Source of the DNA: an uncultured bacterium
Lineage (GTDB): Bacteria > Patescibacteriota > Minisyncoccia > Moranbacterales > GWC2-37-73
Reading direction: 5' to 3'
DNA length: 54,211 nucleotides
Assembly: GCA_903885965.1 (NCBI GenBank)
Contig: CAISKQ010000058.1
Location: 1 to 54,211 of the forward strand
The notes beneath the pieces are model-generated. The model was given only the letters and a program-made list of their open reading frames with translations, searched no databases and was not told the origin of the DNA. Below are positions 52,201 to 54,211 of this stretch, piece by piece. Within the stretch, counting starts at the first letter, position 1, and each line of letters starts with the position of its first letter. The position numbers and the translations under genes were made by a program.

Positions 52201-52661
52201 ATATTGCAGTCCCGCCACTTTATCGAATTCAAAAGGGAAAGGATATTCGCTGGGTTTATAATGACGAAGAAAAAGACAAAATTGTAGAAGAGTTTCGCTT
52301 GAAATCTACCGAGAAAAAAGCGGCAAAGGCCACAAAGACAGAACCAGTTTCAATTGTCACCGCAACTGCGGCAGAATTGGCTGATTATGCATTGTCACAA
52401 GCTGAAATTGAAGAGGCTGGCGGCGATGTTGAGAAGATTGCCGGAGTGGCAATTCAGCGCTATAAAGGTCTTGGAGAAATGAACCCGCAACAATTGTGGG
52501 ACACAACCATGAATCCGGAAACTCGACTAATGTTTAAGGTTGAAATCCAAGACGCGGAAGAAGCTGATCGTATTTTTGACATCTTGATGGGATCTGATGT
52601 TGAACCTCGTCGAAGATTTATTCAGGCTCATGCGAAATATGTGAAAAATTTGGATGTATAA
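49287..52661 (+). CDS. gyrB: DNA gyrase subunit B precursor with intein
   Basis: From the ATG at 49287 the precursor has 1124 residues; a TTG at 49266 would add seven. Without the 432-residue intein the mature subunit has 692. The GHKL ATPase domain shows [20 protein letters not shown] and [15 protein letters not shown]. The Toprim domain shows IVEGDSAGG and [23 protein letters not shown], and the C-terminus has [19 protein letters not shown]. An Ala/Lys-rich insertion lies before that last motif. The intein interrupts EGDSAGG/SAKQGR in the Toprim catalytic loop, so splicing is needed for activity. gyrA is not adjacent. Confidence 0.96.
   Translation: [1124 protein letters not shown]
50616..51911 (+). 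mobile_element. GyrB intein with HNH endonuclease and NUMOD-like repeats
   Basis: The intein is 432 residues. It starts with Cys1 ([14 protein letters not shown], block A) and block B is [11 protein letters not shown]. Block F is [17 protein letters not shown], and block G ends in Val-His-Asn followed by extein Ser+1. An HNH nuclease region lies at about 140-180 ([27 protein letters not shown]). After it come three or four repeats such as [14 protein letters not shown] and [13 protein letters not shown], which look like NUMOD3-type DNA-binding modules. All splicing residues seem intact. The HNH and modular tail resemble intron endonucleases more than the LAGLIDADG type usual in inteins. Confidence 0.93.
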
Positions 52662-52692
52662 AAAAGTTTTTAAATGTGACATAAAAACAAAA

Positions 52693-53391
52693 ATGAAAAA
52701 AATAATTTTATTGGCGGCTGTTTTTTTGTTCGGAGTTAGTTGGATTCCTGTTTTTGCCATGTCGAGCACTAACTATAAAATAAGTGCTGATTCAATCAAT
52801 TCAGGTGGAAGTTTAGGGTCTTCGGCAAATTACAAATCACTTGATTCAATTGGGGAAGGTTTCACCGGAAGTGGGGCAAGTGCCAATTTCAAAACCAATC
52901 TTGGTTTTGAGCCAATGTTGCAACAAAATTCATCTTCAACGAGTTTGACTTTTTCTTTGGATTCGAGCACGAAAAATATCGGCTCAATAACTACTGGAAC
53001 TCCAATAAATTCAACAACTACGGCCTCGGTTACAACTGATGCAGTTGGTGGTTATGATCTTTATGTGGCTGAGAATAATGATCTGAAGCATACTGATGGC
53101 GCAACGACGATAGCGCCATATTCTTGCACGATAGCTGCTCCTTGTGCTTGGTCTGGCACTGGTTTTGGTTTTTCGCTAAATTCTGGAACCTCAATAGAGT
53201 CAAAATGGGGAACTAACCCTAACAATAATTATGCGGCTTTTCCAACTACATCAACCTTAATTCACACAAAAGCTGGCTTTGCAAGTGGCGTCGACACTAC
53301 CGTGATTGGCTATAAGTTAGACGTTCCGCTTTCACAAAAATCAGGAAACTATACCAATATTTTGACTTACACTGTGATAACAAAGCTCTGA
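52693..53391 (+). CDS. Secreted Ser/Thr-rich surface protein
   Basis: From the ATG at 52693 the protein has 232 residues and a signal peptide (KKIILLAAVFLFGVSWIPVFA). The mature start SSTNYKISADSINSGG and SSANYKSLDSIGEGFTGSG are repeats seen in CPR surface proteins. The rest is rich in Ser, Thr, Gly and Asn with beta-strand character, including one Cys pair (SCTIAAPC). There is no membrane anchor at the C-terminus. The longer frame from 52654 overlaps the end of gyrB by eight bases and is less likely. Its function is not known; it may be cell-surface or adhesive. Confidence 0.7.
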   Translation: MKKIILLAAVFLFGVSWIPVFAMSSTNYKISADSINSGGSLGSSANYKSLDSIGEGFTGSGASANFKTNLGFEPMLQQNSSSTSLTFSLDSSTKNIGSITTGTPINSTTTASVTTDAVGGYDLYVAENNDLKHTDGATTIAPYSCTIAAPCAWSGTGFGFSLNSGTSIESKWGTNPNNNYAAFPTTSTLIHTKAGFASGVDTTVIGYKLDVPLSQKSGNYTNILTYTVITKL

Positions 53392-53494
53392 CAATTTCCT
53401 TTTTTTATGTTAGAATGGAGTTAGCTTAAATAGAAAAATTCAAACTTCAAGTTTCAAGTCTCAAGTCTCAAATTTAAAATTACAAACTATCCCC
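53392..53494. other. Intergenic region with repeat-like AT tract
   Basis: There is no gene. TTCAAGTTTCAAGTCTCAAG, with related CAAGTCTCAA units, resembles the AT-rich dispersed repeats. TTAGAATGG at about 53415 may hold a -10. Confidence 0.4.
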
Positions 53495-54211
53495 ATGTTC
53501 TCCTTAAAGAAAAAAACTCAAATTGGCGTCCGTAGAAAATTTGATTTGCAAAGAAAAACTTTCATCTCAAATTTAGCAGCGAAGAAAATTACCAATTTAA
53601 AGAAAATCAAAATCTTTCTGATAGATCATTTCAATCTGCTTTTTAAGCATGCTAAACATAGTCACCACCGCATGCTCAACAACAAAAACAGCCGGGGCGA
53701 AAGAATTTGCAATTTGAGTTTTCTCTCTTTCAATCACCTGGAAAAATATCAAAAAAAAGTCAGACTCTACACCTTCTCAACCACCTTCACAGTCGTGGCA
53801 GTATTTGTTGCCATTGTGGGCATTCAATTTTTTTCGCCAAAATTCAAATCCAAGGCTGCTAATCTTGGTTGGGCGCAAACTGATTGGACAGGCGGCGCCG
53901 ACATCGCCAACTTTCCCACCATTGCCAATCAAGGTGGCTGGACTAAATTTTTCTCCAAAGATTCCAATGTGGACACCAGCGCAGGAGAGGCAAAATTGAG
54001 CGGGGCGGGGTCGGTTTTGTCGCAGACTAATGATTTGGATTTTGCTTCGTCGGCAAACACCAATGTCTATGTCAGTGGCACTGGCGCTGGCGCCAGTGTT
54101 ATGCTGCTCAAAGCCAACGGTGCGGCTTGCACAATTGGTGCGGAATGTGCGAGTGGAGGTTGCGTCACGACCTGTGTTCCTGTTTGCAGTACGACCACCG
54201 CTTCTGGACAA
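53495..54211 (+). CDS. Partial large surface protein, runs off right edge
   Basis: An ATG at 53495 opens a frame that continues to the last base (239 codons, no stop). The first 90 residues are very basic with many Lys and His. A membrane helix (about 93-112, TFTVVAVFVAIVGIQFF) then leads into an outer part with GWAQTDWTGGADIANFPTIA and, near the edge, a Cys-rich segment (ACTIGAECASGGC, CVPVC). The region is also GC-richer than the rest of the window. It is probably a signal-anchored surface or adhesin-type protein. The antisense frame over the same bases is a shadow. Confidence 0.65.
   Translation, partial: MFSLKKKTQIGVRRKFDLQRKTFISNLAAKKITNLKKIKIFLIDHFNLLFKHAKHSHHRMLNNKNSRGERICNLSFLSFNHLEKYQKKVRLYTFSTTFTVVAVFVAIVGIQFFSPKFKSKAANLGWAQTDWTGGADIANFPTIANQGGWTKFFSKDSNVDTSAGEAKLSGAGSVLSQTNDLDFASSANTNVYVSGTGAGASVMLLKANGAACTIGAECASGGCVTTCVPVCSTTTASGQ

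Noticed and set aside
53777-54211. A 144-codon minus-strand frame at the right end
   Set aside because: It is rich in Arg, Thr and Ser with no domain-like pattern, and the plus strand over the same bases has a continuous frame with a membrane helix and surface-protein composition.

Overview
The window looks like a chromosomal segment of a Patescibacteria/CPR bacterium, probably a Parcubacteria-type lineage. The evidence is AT-rich DNA, a compact layout, the standard genetic code (TGA is used as a stop), A-rich start regions with almost no Shine-Dalgarno sequences, a complete type IV pilus locus, a GyrB intein, and dispersed palindromes of the kind often translated as 'PAGRQ' in these genomes. 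The lineage is an inference: there is no rRNA or ribosomal protein gene here to confirm it.

Left end (1-2.2 kb): a minus-strand gene runs off the edge. Next comes an AbiEii-family nucleotidyltransferase that lacks its catalytic N-terminus but carries a WYL-like domain and a zinc finger, then a HEPN-domain protein. This looks like a defence or toxin-antitoxin remnant.

Metal/redox island (2.2-11.4 kb): an RND pump and its membrane fusion protein are divergent from a DUF2892/four-helix protein, a CsoR/CstR-family repressor, a second DUF2892 protein and a small ferredoxin. Then follow a NapH/NosR/CcoG-like membrane polyferredoxin, an ECF sigma factor, a three-helix membrane protein with a Met-rich outer domain (probable anti-sigma) and a secreted Met-rich peptide. 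One CsoR-type operator sits inside two fully overlapping divergent promoters. Three genes share an upstream GAAAAC-N15/16-CGTT element that fits an ECF promoter. I read this as one copper- or sulfur-responsive stress system with two regulatory layers. It is the most interesting part of the window.

Housekeeping block (11.4-19.9 kb): a PepSY-like lipoprotein, LexA, nitroreductase, a MazG/PRA-PH-like pyrophosphohydrolase, a GHKL-like protein, a PaaX/Cas2-like regulator, MurI, an MFS exporter, a CYTH protein and ComF. Three copies of a long terminator-like palindrome lie here, and so does the first copy of a structured RNA-like element whose helices covary with a second copy at 29.1 kb.

Pilus and surface block (19.9-38 kb): pilM, pilN, pilO, pilB, a CheY-like regulator, pilT, pilC, four major-pilin-like genes (two almost identical), a GT-C-like membrane protein, two GT2 glycosyltransferases, two methyltransferases, prepilin peptidase and three minor pseudopilins. 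Together they can build, retract and perhaps glycosylate a pilus.

Right part (38-54.2 kb): ligA, gatC and gatA, a membrane HEPN-like protein, a mannose-type cupin with two double-domain GH130 proteins, a tRNA cluster (fMet, Met, Asp) split by a free-standing LAGLIDADG endonuclease gene, a small membrane protein, gyrB with an HNH-containing intein inside the Toprim motif, and two secreted or surface proteins, the last of which runs off the edge. Several promoters place the -10 box 6-7 nt before the ATG, which suggests leaderless mRNAs.
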